Of a stretch of 64,000 nt of DNA, positions 47,098 through 56,942 are shown piece by piece (position 1 is the first letter of the stretch; every line of letters starts with the position of its first letter). The DNA lies in the NCBI RefSeq assembly GCF_014636095.1, contig NZ_BMDV01000001.1:600622-664621 (forward strand). The letters run 5' to 3'. The notes below the pieces were generated by a model, which saw only the letters and a list, made by a program, of their open reading frames with translations, was not told where the DNA came from and ran no database searches. Origin of the DNA: Acinetobacter modestus (lineage in GTDB: Bacteria; Pseudomonadota; Gammaproteobacteria; Pseudomonadales; Moraxellaceae). A program made the translations under genes and the position numbers.

Positions 47098-47433
47098 ATG
47101 ACATTCCAATCTATATTCGAAAATTTTCAAGTTTTACCTAATGGAACAGATGCTTTTAAACAGCTTAAAGCTGAATGTAAGCAATCTATTAAGGATTCTA
47201 AAGACCAGCTCGACTACACTGCACTATTCTTCATTTATGGTTTTGCAAAAAATTACGTTTTACTTTACGAAGACCAAGCCATAAGTCCCGAATTTGCAAA
47301 GAAAGCAAAAGATCAATTACTAGGCTATATGCACGATCTAAATGAAGCATTAAAAAGCCAAGATACTTCTCTTATATTAAACACTCTTAATCAGATTTCA
47401 AAAAATTACATTGAAAGTTCAAAAATCTTTTGA
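47098..47433 (+). CDS. Hypothetical protein
   Basis: A 111-residue soluble, helix-rich protein that I do not recognise. The sequence runs as several short helices (TDAFKQLKAECKQSIKDSK, LFFIYGFAKNYVLLYEDQ, AKKAKDQLLGYMHDLNEALK) and ends with SKNYIESSKIF. No cysteines, signal or membrane segment. The ATG at 47098 is chosen over the TTG at 47080; upstream site weak. Its own terminator follows at 47455. Position between trpC and the Smr gene suggests no pathway. Confidence 0.6.
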   Translation: MTFQSIFENFQVLPNGTDAFKQLKAECKQSIKDSKDQLDYTALFFIYGFAKNYVLLYEDQAISPEFAKKAKDQLLGYMHDLNEALKSQDTSLILNTLNQISKNYIESSKIF

Positions 47434-47454
47434 AGACTGAATATTGATACCTTA

Positions 47455-47495
47455 AAAACCAATGAGAGGAATTTATCATTCCTCTTATTGGTTTT
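47455..47495 (+). terminator. Terminator of the hypothetical gene at 47098
   Basis: AAAACCAAT-G-AGAGGAAT and its complement form an 18-bp stem with one G-U pair and a 5-nt loop. Confidence 0.88.
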
Positions 47496-47790
47496 ATGAT
47501 CAATTCATAATATTATTAATTTTCAATTCATTAAATGATATTCGATAAAAATTCTATCTTAAATATATTTATATTGGAATATTCAAAATATTCGATATTC
47601 CCCACCTCCACTTATATGCAAAACAGATCCGGAGCAAATCGATTCGTTCAAATCAATTTAATATATTTCCCAGATTCATGTTTGTACTGCAAATGCTATA
47701 CCGCACTCAATAGATTCAATTTAGTTCAAATCATTGCGGTTTCAGACTATAATTTTACCTTTCTCGTATCTTGCCTATTTTTCTAAACTT
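47496..47790. other. Intergenic region before the Smr gene
   Basis: About 295 AT-rich bases. An 83-codon open frame lies at 47535-47786, but its composition (Phe-, Ile-, Tyr-, Cys-rich), lack of a ribosome-binding site and lack of any recognisable pattern argue that it is not a gene. Nothing else recognised. Confidence 0.4.
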
Positions 47791-48480
47791 ATGAGTAAAC
47801 ATGATTCATCGCTTTCTAAAGATCAGTTTAATTTACTGAAAGCCTTTAAAAAGCAAATCTCTAGCCCTCAATCTAATGCTATCGCAAAACAAGTTGAGGC
47901 AAAAAAAACTCAGGCTATCAATGAAGAGTTGGAAGATACTGAGCTTTTTAAAAAAGCCCTACTTGGGGTAAAACCTATCGACAATCAAAATATTGCCGAT
48001 ACAAAAATCACACGTCGCAAAAAAGTTGATGCCCAAACTTTAGCAAAACGCGCAGCAGCCGAAGGTGGTGCTGAGCAAGAGCTTACAGAAATTTCGGATA
48101 CTCAAGCGATCTTAAATCCAGTGGCAAGCCAAGCGACTTTAAGCTATCGCATTGCAACCTTACAGCACAAAGTATTTGAAGACTTAAAAGCAGGTAAAAC
48201 TCGTTGGTTTGAGGCAGTCGATTTACATGGCTGTACCGTTGAACAAGCCCGAGCAGCCGTTCTACAAATCATTCAAATGGCAAAAGATGAAAATCAAAAT
48301 GTCATCAAAATTGTTCACGGTAAAGGACCTGAAGCCATTTTAAAAACCTATGTCAATGGCTGGCTTAGACAACATCGTGATGTACTTGCATTTGTCAGCG
48401 CACCTGAAAATCAAGGGGGTACTGGTGCTGTTTTAGTGCTCTTAAAACGTGCAGAAAAGAACCCAAAGCACAAACAATAA
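47791..48480 (+). CDS. Smr domain protein
   Basis: A 229-residue protein with a charged, helical N-terminal half and a C-terminal Smr (small MutS-related) domain, about residues 140-225. The Smr core VDLHGCTVEQARAAVLQII is followed by KIVHGKGPEAILKTYVNGWL and then the FVSAPENQGGTGAVLVLLK ending. Smr domains are nicking or RNA-cleaving endonucleases; the HGKG and DLHG motifs are both intact. Stand-alone SmrA/SmrB types have been linked to ribosome rescue or DNA processing. The start at 47791 is internal to a longer frame and gives a typical product. folE follows 84 bp downstream. Confidence 0.88.
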   Translation: MSKHDSSLSKDQFNLLKAFKKQISSPQSNAIAKQVEAKKTQAINEELEDTELFKKALLGVKPIDNQNIADTKITRRKKVDAQTLAKRAAAEGGAEQELTEISDTQAILNPVASQATLSYRIATLQHKVFEDLKAGKTRWFEAVDLHGCTVEQARAAVLQIIQMAKDENQNVIKIVHGKGPEAILKTYVNGWLRQHRDVLAFVSAPENQGGTGAVLVLLKRAEKNPKHKQ

Positions 48481-48564
48481 TCGGCATTTGGTTCAAAATT
48501 AAGTTTTTGAGTCGTTTTCTGATACAATTCCCGTTTTGTTCAACCCACCTAAGTGAACATTGTT

Positions 48565-49119
48565 ATGTCTATGCAGCAATCGTACGCAAATATTTTAACT
48601 GCCGTTGGGGAAGATCTAAATCGCCCAGGCTTAAAAGATACGCCTATGCGTGCGGCTAAAGCTTTTTCTTTTTTAACTTCTGGTTATAGCAAAACCCTTG
48701 AAGAAGTTACAAATAGTGCGGTTTTCCCATCCGATAACCACGAAATGGTATTGGTCAAAAATATTGAATTTTATTCGCTTTGTGAACATCACCTTCTCCC
48801 ATTTTATGGTCGTGTCCATATTGCTTATTTACCTGAAGGTCAAGTTTTAGGTCTTTCTAAATTTGCGCGTATTACTGAAATGTTTGCACGTCGTTTGCAG
48901 ATTCAAGAAAACTTGACTCAACAAATTGCCGAAACGGTTGCTGAAGTAACTCAAGCACGTGGTGTGGCTGTAGTGATCGATTCTGCTCATATGTGTATGA
49001 TGATGCGTGGTGTTGGCAAGCAAGAATCAACGACACGTACGGTTTCTTTTGTTGGTGATTTTAAAACTGACAAAGATGCACGTCGTGAGTTCTTAAGTGC
49101 TGTTCCTGAAAGCTATTAA
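48565..49119 (+). CDS. folE: GTP cyclohydrolase I
   Basis: Converts GTP to 7,8-dihydroneopterin triphosphate, the first step of folate synthesis. The 184-residue protein has the zinc ligands in [14 protein letters not shown], the substrate loop [10 protein letters not shown], and the third zinc Cys in HMCMMMRGV, with QESTTRT. The start at 48565 (ATG) is chosen over the GTG at 48553; another ATG follows at 48571. A cupin gene starts 15 bp after the stop and is probably co-transcribed. Confidence 0.96.
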   Translation: MSMQQSYANILTAVGEDLNRPGLKDTPMRAAKAFSFLTSGYSKTLEEVTNSAVFPSDNHEMVLVKNIEFYSLCEHHLLPFYGRVHIAYLPEGQVLGLSKFARITEMFARRLQIQENLTQQIAETVAEVTQARGVAVVIDSAHMCMMMRGVGKQESTTRTVSFVGDFKTDKDARREFLSAVPESY

Positions 49120-49134
49120 GCCGAGCAACCTAGA

Positions 49135-49497
49135 ATGTCATCAGTTCAGTTAGCAGGTTTCGGCGATTTAATCGCCAATCAAGCAACTATTGATTACCCT
49201 CGCCCTGATCGTTTGGTGCGAGGTAATCCTGAACGTTTAACTTATAGTTTATACGAACATCCGCATATGGACTGCGGTATTTGGCAATGTGAAATTGGTG
49301 CTTGGAATATTCAATTCGCTGACAATAAACAAGAGTTTTTTCAAGTCATTGAAGGGATTGTCCGTATCCATGATGCAAAAACTCATTCTTTTATTGAAGT
49401 GACTGCTGGAAATGCAGGGATTATCCCACCCGCATTTGTCGGTACATTTGAAGTCATTGAAGCGGTTAAAAAATACTATGTCATCGTTGAAGTCTAG
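49135..49497 (+). CDS. Cupin domain protein (DUF861-like)
   Basis: A 120-residue single-domain cupin of the DUF861 (cupin_3) kind, to which EutQ and ureidoglycolate enzymes are related. The two cupin motifs are visible as a variant: CGIWQCEIGAWNIQFADNKQEFFQVIEG for the first and NAGIIPPAFVGTFEVIEAVKKYYVI for the second, with a Tyr/Phe ending. The usual His ligands are mostly missing, so metal binding is doubtful. It follows folE by 15 bp, but no direct link to folate synthesis is known. Confidence 0.8.
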   Translation: MSSVQLAGFGDLIANQATIDYPRPDRLVRGNPERLTYSLYEHPHMDCGIWQCEIGAWNIQFADNKQEFFQVIEGIVRIHDAKTHSFIEVTAGNAGIIPPAFVGTFEVIEAVKKYYVIVEV

Positions 49498-49533
49498 ATA
49501 CTGGAAATTAGCCTGATCCTAGTGATATCTTAT

Positions 49534-51414
49534 CTAAAAAAACAGAACATAGCCTAAACCTACTTTATTCCAGTCTTTATGATCTTGTTGTTCAAAATCC
49601 CAATTAAGACGCAGAGCATGATTTGTATTCACACTATATTGTAGCTGTGTACCGACTCTTAAATTCCACTGACTCTGATCTTGCCAATACGGCAGTTCAA
49701 CTTGCACCACACTATTAATATTATCAGACCATACGTTCATACAACCTACAGTCGGCCCAGCTCCAACGCGCCAACCTTTATCTAAATTTTTTCCACCTTG
49801 AATATGGCTTTGTAGTTGGGCATAACACAGATGTCGACGATCATAATCTGCCATGCTATAACCAACTTGCATATTTAGATTCATCACGCCATGTTGCACA
49901 TCTTCACTAAACTGCCCATTTTCAATTGCTTCCTGTTTCCAACCTAGATTAAATCCCCAAGTTAACGGCGATTTAAAAGGTTGAACTGGATTATAAGAAT
50001 TCACCGATAATAGATCTAACTGTTCGAGCTTGAGCTTGTCATCACGATATTGCAGACTACCATCTAAAAACAGTAATTGTGTGCCTGTGCGATAACCCCC
50101 TTGTGGATCAATCAAATCGTGATAGGCCTGACGATGACCCATCTCCACAAACTTTTGTCCTTGCACCTCACCCACATTCACTGACAAATTACGTGCATGA
50201 TGCCCTTCTACAGGCTGCATTTTTGGACGTAAGGGTTCTTGGCGTTGCTTTTCAACTTCAATTTGACTTCTTTCAGCAAGAAGCTGCCTTAATTTTGGCT
50301 GAGCAATATTGGCATCAACTTGGCGGCTGATATATTGTAGATATAAATCATCGTAAGCCATTTCTAAAATCTTGGCCTGATCTTGCTGACTATATGTTTT
50401 TAGCGTGGATTGAACTTGATCCGTTTCAATAAAAGTAATTTGATGGGCAACTTTAGCCAAATCTGTACCATGTTGTTTGGCTTGTGAAAGTAGTTGAGTT
50501 TCCAATGCAGGACGATAGACCACTTCTTTAACTAAAGCTTGCTGATCAACAGCCTTTAAGGTTTCGATTGGAATTGCAGCGTAACTAAACTGCTGTTTTA
50601 GGTTTAAATCGGGACGTACTAAATCAATTAGACCTAATAAACGATAAGCACAATTATCACTGACGAAATAATATGGAAAACTCACATGCTGCATTTCCCA
50701 AATATGTTCAACTAAAAAACGAGTTTCTTCAGGTGTTAAATTGAGCTCATATTCCCATAGATCACGGCTTTCAAAATCACCATACTCTTTTACTTTACGA
50801 TAATACGGCATTAGTGAATATTCACCGGGATACTGTCCTGTTAAGCCTTTCCATGCATAAGACCAGTTATCATCACCTTTCACTGTGGCAGCATAGTTCA
50901 CTGCATAGGACACTAGATTGAGTTGCTTCTGATCTTTAGGGTCTAGGCGTAGCAAAGTATGCCCAAACATCGAACTCGGATTGCCCATAAAGTCAGTGGC
51001 ATAAATCAACGTGGCTTTATGCGGCTTGATTTGATTGATCCAATCGTTAAATTCAACGCAATTTACTTTTGGAAGTTGTTGTACATCAATATTGAGTTGC
51101 TGCATCAACCAACGGCTACGTGCAGGAAACTTACAACGGATGGATTGGTTATCTGGGGCTTCACGAAACAAGGCTTTAATATCTGCTTGTAATTCGCTAT
51201 TTAAATTTGTTTTTCCATCTTTGGCATAAAAATAACCAGCATAAGTAACTTCACTATTTTGTTTTTGATCAGCATACATCAAACGTTGCCATGTGGTTTG
51301 CTGATCTAATTGTTTTTGTTGAGCAAGGTCTAAATACTTTTGTAAATCAGATTCAACCGAGGCATATGTAAAATGACATATCAAAGACGTAAATACAAAA
51401 GTAGCTAATTTCAT
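49534..51414 (-). CDS. DUF4105/Lnb N-terminal domain protein, outer-membrane-like
   Basis: A 626-residue exported protein with a signal peptide (KLATFVFTSLICHFTYAS, cleaved near residue 19). Residues about 100-290 form the DUF4105 domain: ATDFMGNPSSMFGHTLLRL with the conserved His, and FVSDNCAYRLLGLID with the Cys. In Gram-positive Lnb this domain transfers acyl chains to lipoproteins by a Cys-His mechanism. The final approximately 230 residues are amphipathic strands ending in LGYVLFF, consistent with a beta-barrel. The Gram-negative members have no proven role. It is downstream of the DUF3015 gene on the same strand, with a hairpin between. Confidence 0.82.
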   Translation of the reverse strand: MKLATFVFTSLICHFTYASVESDLQKYLDLAQQKQLDQQTTWQRLMYADQKQNSEVTYAGYFYAKDGKTNLNSELQADIKALFREAPDNQSIRCKFPARSRWLMQQLNIDVQQLPKVNCVEFNDWINQIKPHKATLIYATDFMGNPSSMFGHTLLRLDPKDQKQLNLVSYAVNYAATVKGDDNWSYAWKGLTGQYPGEYSLMPYYRKVKEYGDFESRDLWEYELNLTPEETRFLVEHIWEMQHVSFPYYFVSDNCAYRLLGLIDLVRPDLNLKQQFSYAAIPIETLKAVDQQALVKEVVYRPALETQLLSQAKQHGTDLAKVAHQITFIETDQVQSTLKTYSQQDQAKILEMAYDDLYLQYISRQVDANIAQPKLRQLLAERSQIEVEKQRQEPLRPKMQPVEGHHARNLSVNVGEVQGQKFVEMGHRQAYHDLIDPQGGYRTGTQLLFLDGSLQYRDDKLKLEQLDLLSVNSYNPVQPFKSPLTWGFNLGWKQEAIENGQFSEDVQHGVMNLNMQVGYSMADYDRRHLCYAQLQSHIQGGKNLDKGWRVGAGPTVGCMNVWSDNINSVVQVELPYWQDQSQWNLRVGTQLQYSVNTNHALRLNWDFEQQDHKDWNKVGLGYVLFF

Positions 51415-51453
51415 TCAATCGCAATTTTTTAAAATAATCAGAATAGGTATAAG

Positions 51454-51480
51454 AAAACCCTGCCATCAAGACAGGGTTTT
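51454..51480 (-). terminator. Hairpin after the DUF3015 gene
   Basis: AAAACCCTG and CAGGGTTTT form a 9-bp stem with a 9-nt loop, 14 bp past the DUF3015 stop on the minus strand. The T-run is short, so some readthrough to the DUF4105 gene is likely. Confidence 0.75.
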
Positions 51481-51493
51481 ATCGTGCAACAAA

Positions 51494-51964
51494 TTAAACG
51501 TATGCTTTAAGCACAGCATCTTTTGCCATCACACTTTGTAAAGCATCTAAAACTTGAAGTGAGTTTGTATTTTTGCTTGAATAAATTTCAGCAAAGTTTG
51601 CTTTAGACACAGCAAAGAAGCGTGCTTTGTCGTTGGCTTTGATTTGCATTAATTCAGCAAGTACATTTAAACTTTCGCCTTGACCAACTGCCATATCACG
51701 CGCTAAAGACTCTGCATTTTCATTGGTAAATGTCACAACTTGAGCCGTTACCGTACCACCTTGGCGGCATCCTAAAGTACCGAACGTAATACCTAATAAT
51801 TGGTTCGTAAAAATCCCATTGGTTGTTGCTGCAAGGATTTTAGGTGCAATACCTTTTTGACCTGCCCAAATTTGTGTACCAGCACCGCAACCAACATCAT
51901 TATCAGCCATTGCAACACTTGAGCCAGCTGCTAGCAAAGCTGCTAATGCAATTTTTTTTAACAT
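51494..51964 (-). CDS. DUF3015 family exported protein
   Basis: A 156-residue protein with a Sec signal peptide (LKKIALAALLAAGSSVAMA, cleaved near residue 20). The mature form begins DNDVGCGAGTQIW, the DUF3015 hallmark, and has two cysteines that could form one disulfide (VGCG and LGCRQ). Function unknown; members are periplasmic and often near envelope genes. The ATG at 51964 has GGAGA eight bases upstream and gives a standard signal peptide, so the TTG at 51985 is not used. Confidence 0.86.
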   Translation of the reverse strand: MLKKIALAALLAAGSSVAMADNDVGCGAGTQIWAGQKGIAPKILAATTNGIFTNQLLGITFGTLGCRQGGTVTAQVVTFTNENAESLARDMAVGQGESLNVLAELMQIKANDKARFFAVSKANFAEIYSSKNTNSLQVLDALQSVMAKDAVLKAYV

Positions 51965-52105
51965 AAGAAATGTCTCCAGTCTCAATTATTTTTAACTATT
52001 TGTTATCACTATTGTGCTGTGTAATTGTTCTTACACAAGGATTAACATAACGAGGTTAAACTTTTTTAGCAAATAAATTTTGAAATATATATGAAATATT
52101 CATAA

Positions 52106-52130
52106 CAAAAAGGAGCTCAATAAAAGCTCC
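52106..52130 (-). terminator. Terminator of the DUF817 gene
   Basis: GGAGCT and AGCTCC pair with a 7-nt loop. On the minus strand the hairpin runs into a T-tract (A-run at 52106-52111). Confidence 0.75.
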
Positions 52131-52150
52131 ATTTGCACGACTATAATCTT

Positions 52151-52945
52151 TTAGCACAATCGCCAAGATCCATTTTTATCCCGCACACCTAATATTTTTA
52201 AAACCAAGACTAAACTTAAAAGTAATAATAAATACCAAGAACCTAACTTGCCCCAACCCACCATATGCCAAGCATCAACTTGACTCGGATATAACCAGAT
52301 TTTATAAAATGTACTAATGTTTTCTGCAATCCAGATCAAGAAGGCAAGCACCAATAGTACAGGTAACATCGGAACTTTAAACTGATGCTGTTGTAATTGA
52401 AAATAAAGTTTAGTCTTCCAAAAAATAATAATACTCCAAACAAATAAAACCATTCGATAGTCAGGAATAAAAAACTTGGTCATAAAATTAAGGTAAGACA
52501 AAACTGCTAAACACAGCATATTGCCAAAATTCGGCAAATTCTCGAATGAAACATTATAGAGTCGCAAAGACCGAGCAAAAAAACTACCCACTGCTGAATA
52601 CATAAACCCTGCAAACAATGGCACAGTCAGTAATTTAAATATGGCTGGTTGAGGATATTGCCATGAGGCAATCGCTGGATGGGTCAAAAATATTTCCATT
52701 CCCATCGCCATGATATGGAATAAAGCAATCACTTTCGCTTCTGCCCACGACTCGAGCTTTAAATAAATCAGACAGGCTTGAATAATCAGTGCATAAAAGA
52801 ACAAATAATCGTAACGAAAAAATCCCCAATATTCATGACTTCCCATCGGTGCGGTGACTGCAAATGCAATCAAAAGCAACAACCCAAATAAGGCAGCCGA
52901 AGCTGCCTTAAAGATAAAGTTGAGCGGTAATACAATCAACTGCAC
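52151..52945 (-). CDS. DUF817 family integral membrane protein
   Basis: A 264-residue protein with about seven hydrophobic segments. Family features include MGMEIFLTHPAIASWQYP (His and Trp-rich loop), GFMYSAVGSFFARS, DYRMVLF and a late LPVLLVLAFLIWIAENISTF helix. It has no known activity; conserved His/Glu/Trp residues in the loops could bind a ligand. It lies just downstream of hemE (42 bp) on the same strand, so the two may be co-transcribed. Confidence 0.83.
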   Translation of the reverse strand: MQLIVLPLNFIFKAASAALFGLLLLIAFAVTAPMGSHEYWGFFRYDYLFFYALIIQACLIYLKLESWAEAKVIALFHIMAMGMEIFLTHPAIASWQYPQPAIFKLLTVPLFAGFMYSAVGSFFARSLRLYNVSFENLPNFGNMLCLAVLSYLNFMTKFFIPDYRMVLFVWSIIIFWKTKLYFQLQQHQFKVPMLPVLLVLAFLIWIAENISTFYKIWLYPSQVDAWHMVGWGKLGSWYLLLLLSLVLVLKILGVRDKNGSWRLC

Positions 52946-52987
52946 AAAACTGATCCTAGCGCGTTTACTTTGAAATGATTAAAAATA

Positions 52988-54061
52988 TCAACCTAAATAT
53001 TTAGCACTGTATTCATGAACAGTATCTACAAAAATCTTAGGCTGTGCTGGATCGACCCATTGGGTAATACCATGACCTAAGTTTGCGATATACCCTGTTT
53101 TTTCACCATTGGCATACGCATCATCCAACATCGCTTTCACAGATTTTTCAATTGAAGCAGCTGAACCATAAAGCACAGCAGGATCTAAATTCCCTTGTAA
53201 AGCAGCACGCCCTGCAACCACATCACGTGCAGTATAAAGCGGTGTAGTCCAATCTAGGCCAAACGCATCCGCACCTGTGGTCAACATTGTCTCCAACCAT
53301 TGACCGCCACCTTTAGTGAAGACAATAATCGGAATACGTCGACCATCTTTTACACGTTGTAATCCTGCAATAATCTTGGTCATATAGTTCAGTGAGAATT
53401 CAACATATTCTCTATGCGCTAGCGCACCACCCCAGCTATCAAAAATTTGAATTGCTTGAGCGCCTGCATCAATTTGAGCATTCAGATAATCAATCACTGA
53501 ATCAGCAAGATGATCAAGTAAAGCATGTAATACTTCTGGCTGTGCGTACATCATATTTTTTGTGAAACGAAATTCTTTGCTTGAACCACCTTCAATCATA
53601 TAAGTCGCTAATGTCCAAGGACTACCAGAAAAACCAATTAAAGGAACTTGTCCATTTAAAGCAGATCGAATCGTTGAAACTGCATTCATGACATAAGCTA
53701 GATCTGATTTAGAATTTAGTTTAGGTAAATTCGCCACATCTTGTTCTGTGCGCACCGTTTTATGAAACTTTGGCCCTTCGCCTGTTTCAAAATACAAACC
53801 TAAACCTAAAGCATCAGGTATAGTCAAAATATCAGAAAATAAAATCGCAGCATCTAGCTCATAGCGGCGTAACGGTTGTAATGTTACTTCGCAGGCAAAT
53901 TCAGTATTTTTACATAGAGATAAGAAATCGCCTGCCTGAGCACGAGTTTCACGATATTCTGGTAAATAACGCCCTGCTTGACGCATCATCCAAACGGGTG
54001 TGGTGTCTACAGGTTCACGTAATAAAGCTCGTAAAAAACGATCATTTTTCAACGTTGTCAT
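52988..54061 (-). CDS. hemE: Uroporphyrinogen decarboxylase
   Basis: Removes four carboxyl groups from uroporphyrinogen III to form coproporphyrinogen III in heme synthesis. The 357-residue TIM-barrel enzyme carries the signature [16 protein letters not shown] near the N-terminus (substrate-binding Arg), [18 protein letters not shown] with the key Asp, [17 protein letters not shown], and [10 protein letters not shown] near the end. The ATG at 54061 is preferred to the TTG two codons earlier. The DUF817 gene follows it closely. Confidence 0.97.
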   Translation of the reverse strand: MTTLKNDRFLRALLREPVDTTPVWMMRQAGRYLPEYRETRAQAGDFLSLCKNTEFACEVTLQPLRRYELDAAILFSDILTIPDALGLGLYFETGEGPKFHKTVRTEQDVANLPKLNSKSDLAYVMNAVSTIRSALNGQVPLIGFSGSPWTLATYMIEGGSSKEFRFTKNMMYAQPEVLHALLDHLADSVIDYLNAQIDAGAQAIQIFDSWGGALAHREYVEFSLNYMTKIIAGLQRVKDGRRIPIIVFTKGGGQWLETMLTTGADAFGLDWTTPLYTARDVVAGRAALQGNLDPAVLYGSAASIEKSVKAMLDDAYANGEKTGYIANLGHGITQWVDPAQPKIFVDTVHEYSAKYLG

Positions 54062-54260
54062 TACCAATCTCTAAATTTTTTCATGTTGAGTGCATCATAG
54101 CAAAGTTAACCTCGAATTTATAATTGAAAACCCATACAACAAATCAGACTTCAACTATTTTTTTACTTGGACACAAAACTGCTACTGCAAGCTGTTCTAT
54201 TTTCTGTAATACTTGCAATATCTTATATCTCAATATGAATAATTCTTAAGGTTGAATTAC

Positions 54261-55463
54261 ATGTTTGTTCGCTCATTACTCGCTATGAGTTTAAGTTGTA
54301 TTCTTGCTAATGTTGCTTTTGCTGCCCCAACAACTGAGCAACCATTAAATCCAAAAAAAATCTCAGCTCCAGTTCAAGATCCTATTGACCCATTATCTAT
54401 TGAACGTTCTGCTGCATCGAGTGTAGTTGCTCAACCAGCCTCAGGAGTGACAGCCCAAGCAGCTTCTGACCCACAAGTAGATACTGGAGCGGCTTCTGCG
54501 GTATCTCAAAAATTAGAAAATGCACCTGATACCACGACTACAACAGCGCCAGCTGTCAAAGTTTCATGGACTTTAGACAGTTTGAATACAGCTGACTGGT
54601 ATGAAAATATTGGTAAAGGTCAATTTCCTGTATATGCACGTGCACATGTGATGTTGAACAATGCTCATGCCTCACCAGGTGCAATTGATGGCTCAAATGG
54701 TAAAAATACACTAAAAGCAATTGCTTCATTTCAACAAATGAATGGCCTTACACCAACAGGTCAATTGACTAAAGAAACTTGGGATGCTTTAGTCGCTCAA
54801 CAAACTAAACCAACTTATGTTGAATACACGATCACGGATGCAGATTTAAAAGGTCCTTACGCAGATTCAATCCCTTCTGACTATGCATTACAAGCAAAAA
54901 TGAAAGGTTTGTACTACACGCGTGTAACAGAGATGTTGGGCGAAAAGTTTCATATGGATGAAGGTTTCCTCAAAAAATTAAATCCAACTGCAACCTTTAA
55001 GAAAGCAGGTGAAAAAATCATTGTTGCGAATGTTCGCAATGATTTGCCAGAAGATATTCATTTAATTGTGGCACATAAAGGTGCTCGTCAACTTTATTTA
55101 TTCAATAGTCGTAATCAAATGATCGCGTCATTTCCTGCGACAATTGGCAGTTCTGATACACCATCTCCAACGGGTACGTATAAGGTTGTAGGGGTAACTA
55201 AAAATCCATACTACAGTTATTCACCTTCAAATTTCGTTCAAGGCAATAACTTAAAACCTTTAATGCTACCACCAGGTCCAAATGCACCTGTAGGTAATAT
55301 TTGGATCGGTTTAAGCAAACGATCTTTTGGGATTCATGGAACGCCAAATCCATCTTTGATCTCTAAGACGGCATCACATGGTTGTATTCGCTTAACCAAC
55401 TGGGATGCGAATGACCTTGGTGGAAAAGTACGCTCTGGTGTTACCGTTAAATTCCTCGAATAA
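54261..55463 (+). CDS. L,D-transpeptidase (YkuD) with a peptidoglycan-binding domain
   Basis: A 400-residue exported enzyme. A signal peptide (about residues 1-22) is followed by a Pro/Ala/Ser/Thr-rich linker, a peptidoglycan-binding domain (GAIDGSNGKNTLKAIASFQQMNGL), a LysM-like stretch, and a C-terminal YkuD domain. The catalytic motif is HGTPNP...SHGCIRL with Cys in HGC. YkuD enzymes make 3-3 cross-links or attach lipoproteins to peptidoglycan; in Acinetobacter the LdtJ-type enzyme has this plan, but I do not assign the symbol. AAGG lies nine bases before the ATG at 54261, and the frame's TTG at 54252 is not needed. Confidence 0.9.
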   Translation: MFVRSLLAMSLSCILANVAFAAPTTEQPLNPKKISAPVQDPIDPLSIERSAASSVVAQPASGVTAQAASDPQVDTGAASAVSQKLENAPDTTTTTAPAVKVSWTLDSLNTADWYENIGKGQFPVYARAHVMLNNAHASPGAIDGSNGKNTLKAIASFQQMNGLTPTGQLTKETWDALVAQQTKPTYVEYTITDADLKGPYADSIPSDYALQAKMKGLYYTRVTEMLGEKFHMDEGFLKKLNPTATFKKAGEKIIVANVRNDLPEDIHLIVAHKGARQLYLFNSRNQMIASFPATIGSSDTPSPTGTYKVVGVTKNPYYSYSPSNFVQGNNLKPLMLPPGPNAPVGNIWIGLSKRSFGIHGTPNPSLISKTASHGCIRLTNWDANDLGGKVRSGVTVKFLE

Positions 55464-55478
55464 TTTAGATTGTTCAAT

Positions 55479-55512
55479 AAAAAAACCGGATACTTGTGGT
55501 ATTCGGTTTTTT
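55479..55512. terminator. Bidirectional terminator after the L,D-transpeptidase gene
   Basis: AAAAACCG-ATAC and GTAT-CGGTTTTT form a stem with one G-U pair and a 5-nt loop. A- and T-runs flank both sides, serving this gene and the opposing diguanylate cyclase gene. Confidence 0.88.
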
Positions 55513-55517
55513 ATTCT

Positions 55518-56780
55518 TTATTCAACACTGGGAAGTGGTTGATAATAAATCTGATTACGTCCAAGTTGTTTCGCTCTATATAGCGCTTTATCCGCAGTAT
55601 GAATCACCGAATCTTGACTAATTTTAGGGTTTCCATTAAACACCGTAATACCCAAACTAATGGTCACATGATTAGAAACTAGTGATTTTTCATGTGGAAT
55701 CATCTGCCGATCAATCGCTCGATAAATATTGGTTGCTACAGCATATGCACCTTGAGCAGATGTTTCTGGTAAAAGCACCACAAATTCCTCACCCCCATAA
55801 CGTGCAATGAAATCCATGTGCCGAATTGAGCTTTTAATCGTTTTCGCAATCGCGGAAATGACTTGATCTCCCATCTGATGACCATAAAAATCGTTATAGT
55901 TTTTAAAAAAATCAATATCTATGAATAATACTGACATCGCCTTACTTTCTTTACATGCGAGTTCATAGTAATAACTAAACATTTCTTCAAATGTACGTCT
56001 ATTCGAAACTTTTGTTAATTCGTCATGTTGGCTTAAATGTAAAAGTTCAGATGCTTGTAAGCGTAGAATTCTCTCATCAATTTCAGATATTTTAGTTTTT
56101 AGAAATAGTTTTCTTTCCTTAGAGGTGAGCATTACACTAATTGAAAAGCCCAACAATAGACTTCCTATAAACGTACGCCCTAGCATCAAAAAATCACAGG
56201 GTACTTTGAGAAAATATAACGACAATAAGATTACAATTGCTGCTGAAGAACCGATCCATAACATATGTTTGGGTTTAATCCCACTCAAAATAAAACCCAG
56301 CATATATAAAAATGCAATCAACACCATCGACTGGCTTTGTAGCACCAGATTAGAAATACTCATCATTAACAATGAGGGAATGACAATCGTACAAAATACA
56401 ATTACACAGGTTGCAGGATAAAATAATGGGTTAAGCCGTCTAAAACGAGAAAATGTCCAAAATAAAAATAGCGCTGCCCCAACAACTACCAGGCTTAAAA
56501 TGCTATATACAAAATCTAAAAAGAAATGGGTGCTTGTTCGAATGACCAACAAATTCGATGGCAAAATCAAAAGTACAAAAATCGTATACGTAATTACCCC
56601 TTGACCAAAGAACTGAATCGCATTGATTCTAGTTCGATCAATATTAAATTGCCAAAACTCATTTTCGAGTTGGGTAGGCAAATTTTTTTGTGTTTTCTTG
56701 GTTCTAGAATGTGTAATGACTAACCGTTCTAGATCTTCTTTTTCTTTACGTAACTGCTTAATATCATATTGATTTTCCAT
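55518..56780 (-). CDS. Membrane-bound diguanylate cyclase (GGDEF), intact I-site
   Basis: A 420-residue c-di-GMP synthase. An N-terminal coiled region (residues 1-50, many Lys/Glu/Arg) precedes about six membrane segments (about 60-220), then a short helical linker and the GGDEF domain. The domain has [34 protein letters not shown], the allosteric I-site RHMD at 320-323 and the active site GGEEF at 329-333. Both catalytic and product-inhibition residues are intact. The ATG at 56780 is preferred to the longer frame, which would overlap the upstream region. It is divergent from pyrC. Confidence 0.92.
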   Translation of the reverse strand: MENQYDIKQLRKEKEDLERLVITHSRTKKTQKNLPTQLENEFWQFNIDRTRINAIQFFGQGVITYTIFVLLILPSNLLVIRTSTHFFLDFVYSILSLVVVGAALFLFWTFSRFRRLNPLFYPATCVIVFCTIVIPSLLMMSISNLVLQSQSMVLIAFLYMLGFILSGIKPKHMLWIGSSAAIVILLSLYFLKVPCDFLMLGRTFIGSLLLGFSISVMLTSKERKLFLKTKISEIDERILRLQASELLHLSQHDELTKVSNRRTFEEMFSYYYELACKESKAMSVLFIDIDFFKNYNDFYGHQMGDQVISAIAKTIKSSIRHMDFIARYGGEEFVVLLPETSAQGAYAVATNIYRAIDRQMIPHEKSLVSNHVTISLGITVFNGNPKISQDSVIHTADKALYRAKQLGRNQIYYQPLPSVE

Positions 56781-56942
56781 CCCTCTCACTCTTCTTATAA
56801 TGCTGTATTCTTGTCCAGCATAAAAATAACACAATTTCTCATATTTTCATGCGCTTTGCGTAACCACTTATCCATAATTGTAGTTACCATTTTCGCACTA
56901 TATGCATTATTATTTATATTATTTTTAAGCCTGAAGTATACC

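Noticed and set aside
47535..47786. An 83-codon open frame before the Smr gene
   Set aside because: It has no ribosome-binding site, is rich in Phe/Ile/Tyr/Cys in a way typical of random AT-rich DNA, and overlaps the promoter region of the next gene.
56769..56942. 58-codon upstream extension of pyrC
   Set aside because: The extra residues do not resemble dihydroorotase, include a hydrophobic run, and overlap the divergent cyclase gene's start; the TTG at 56943 gives the family length.
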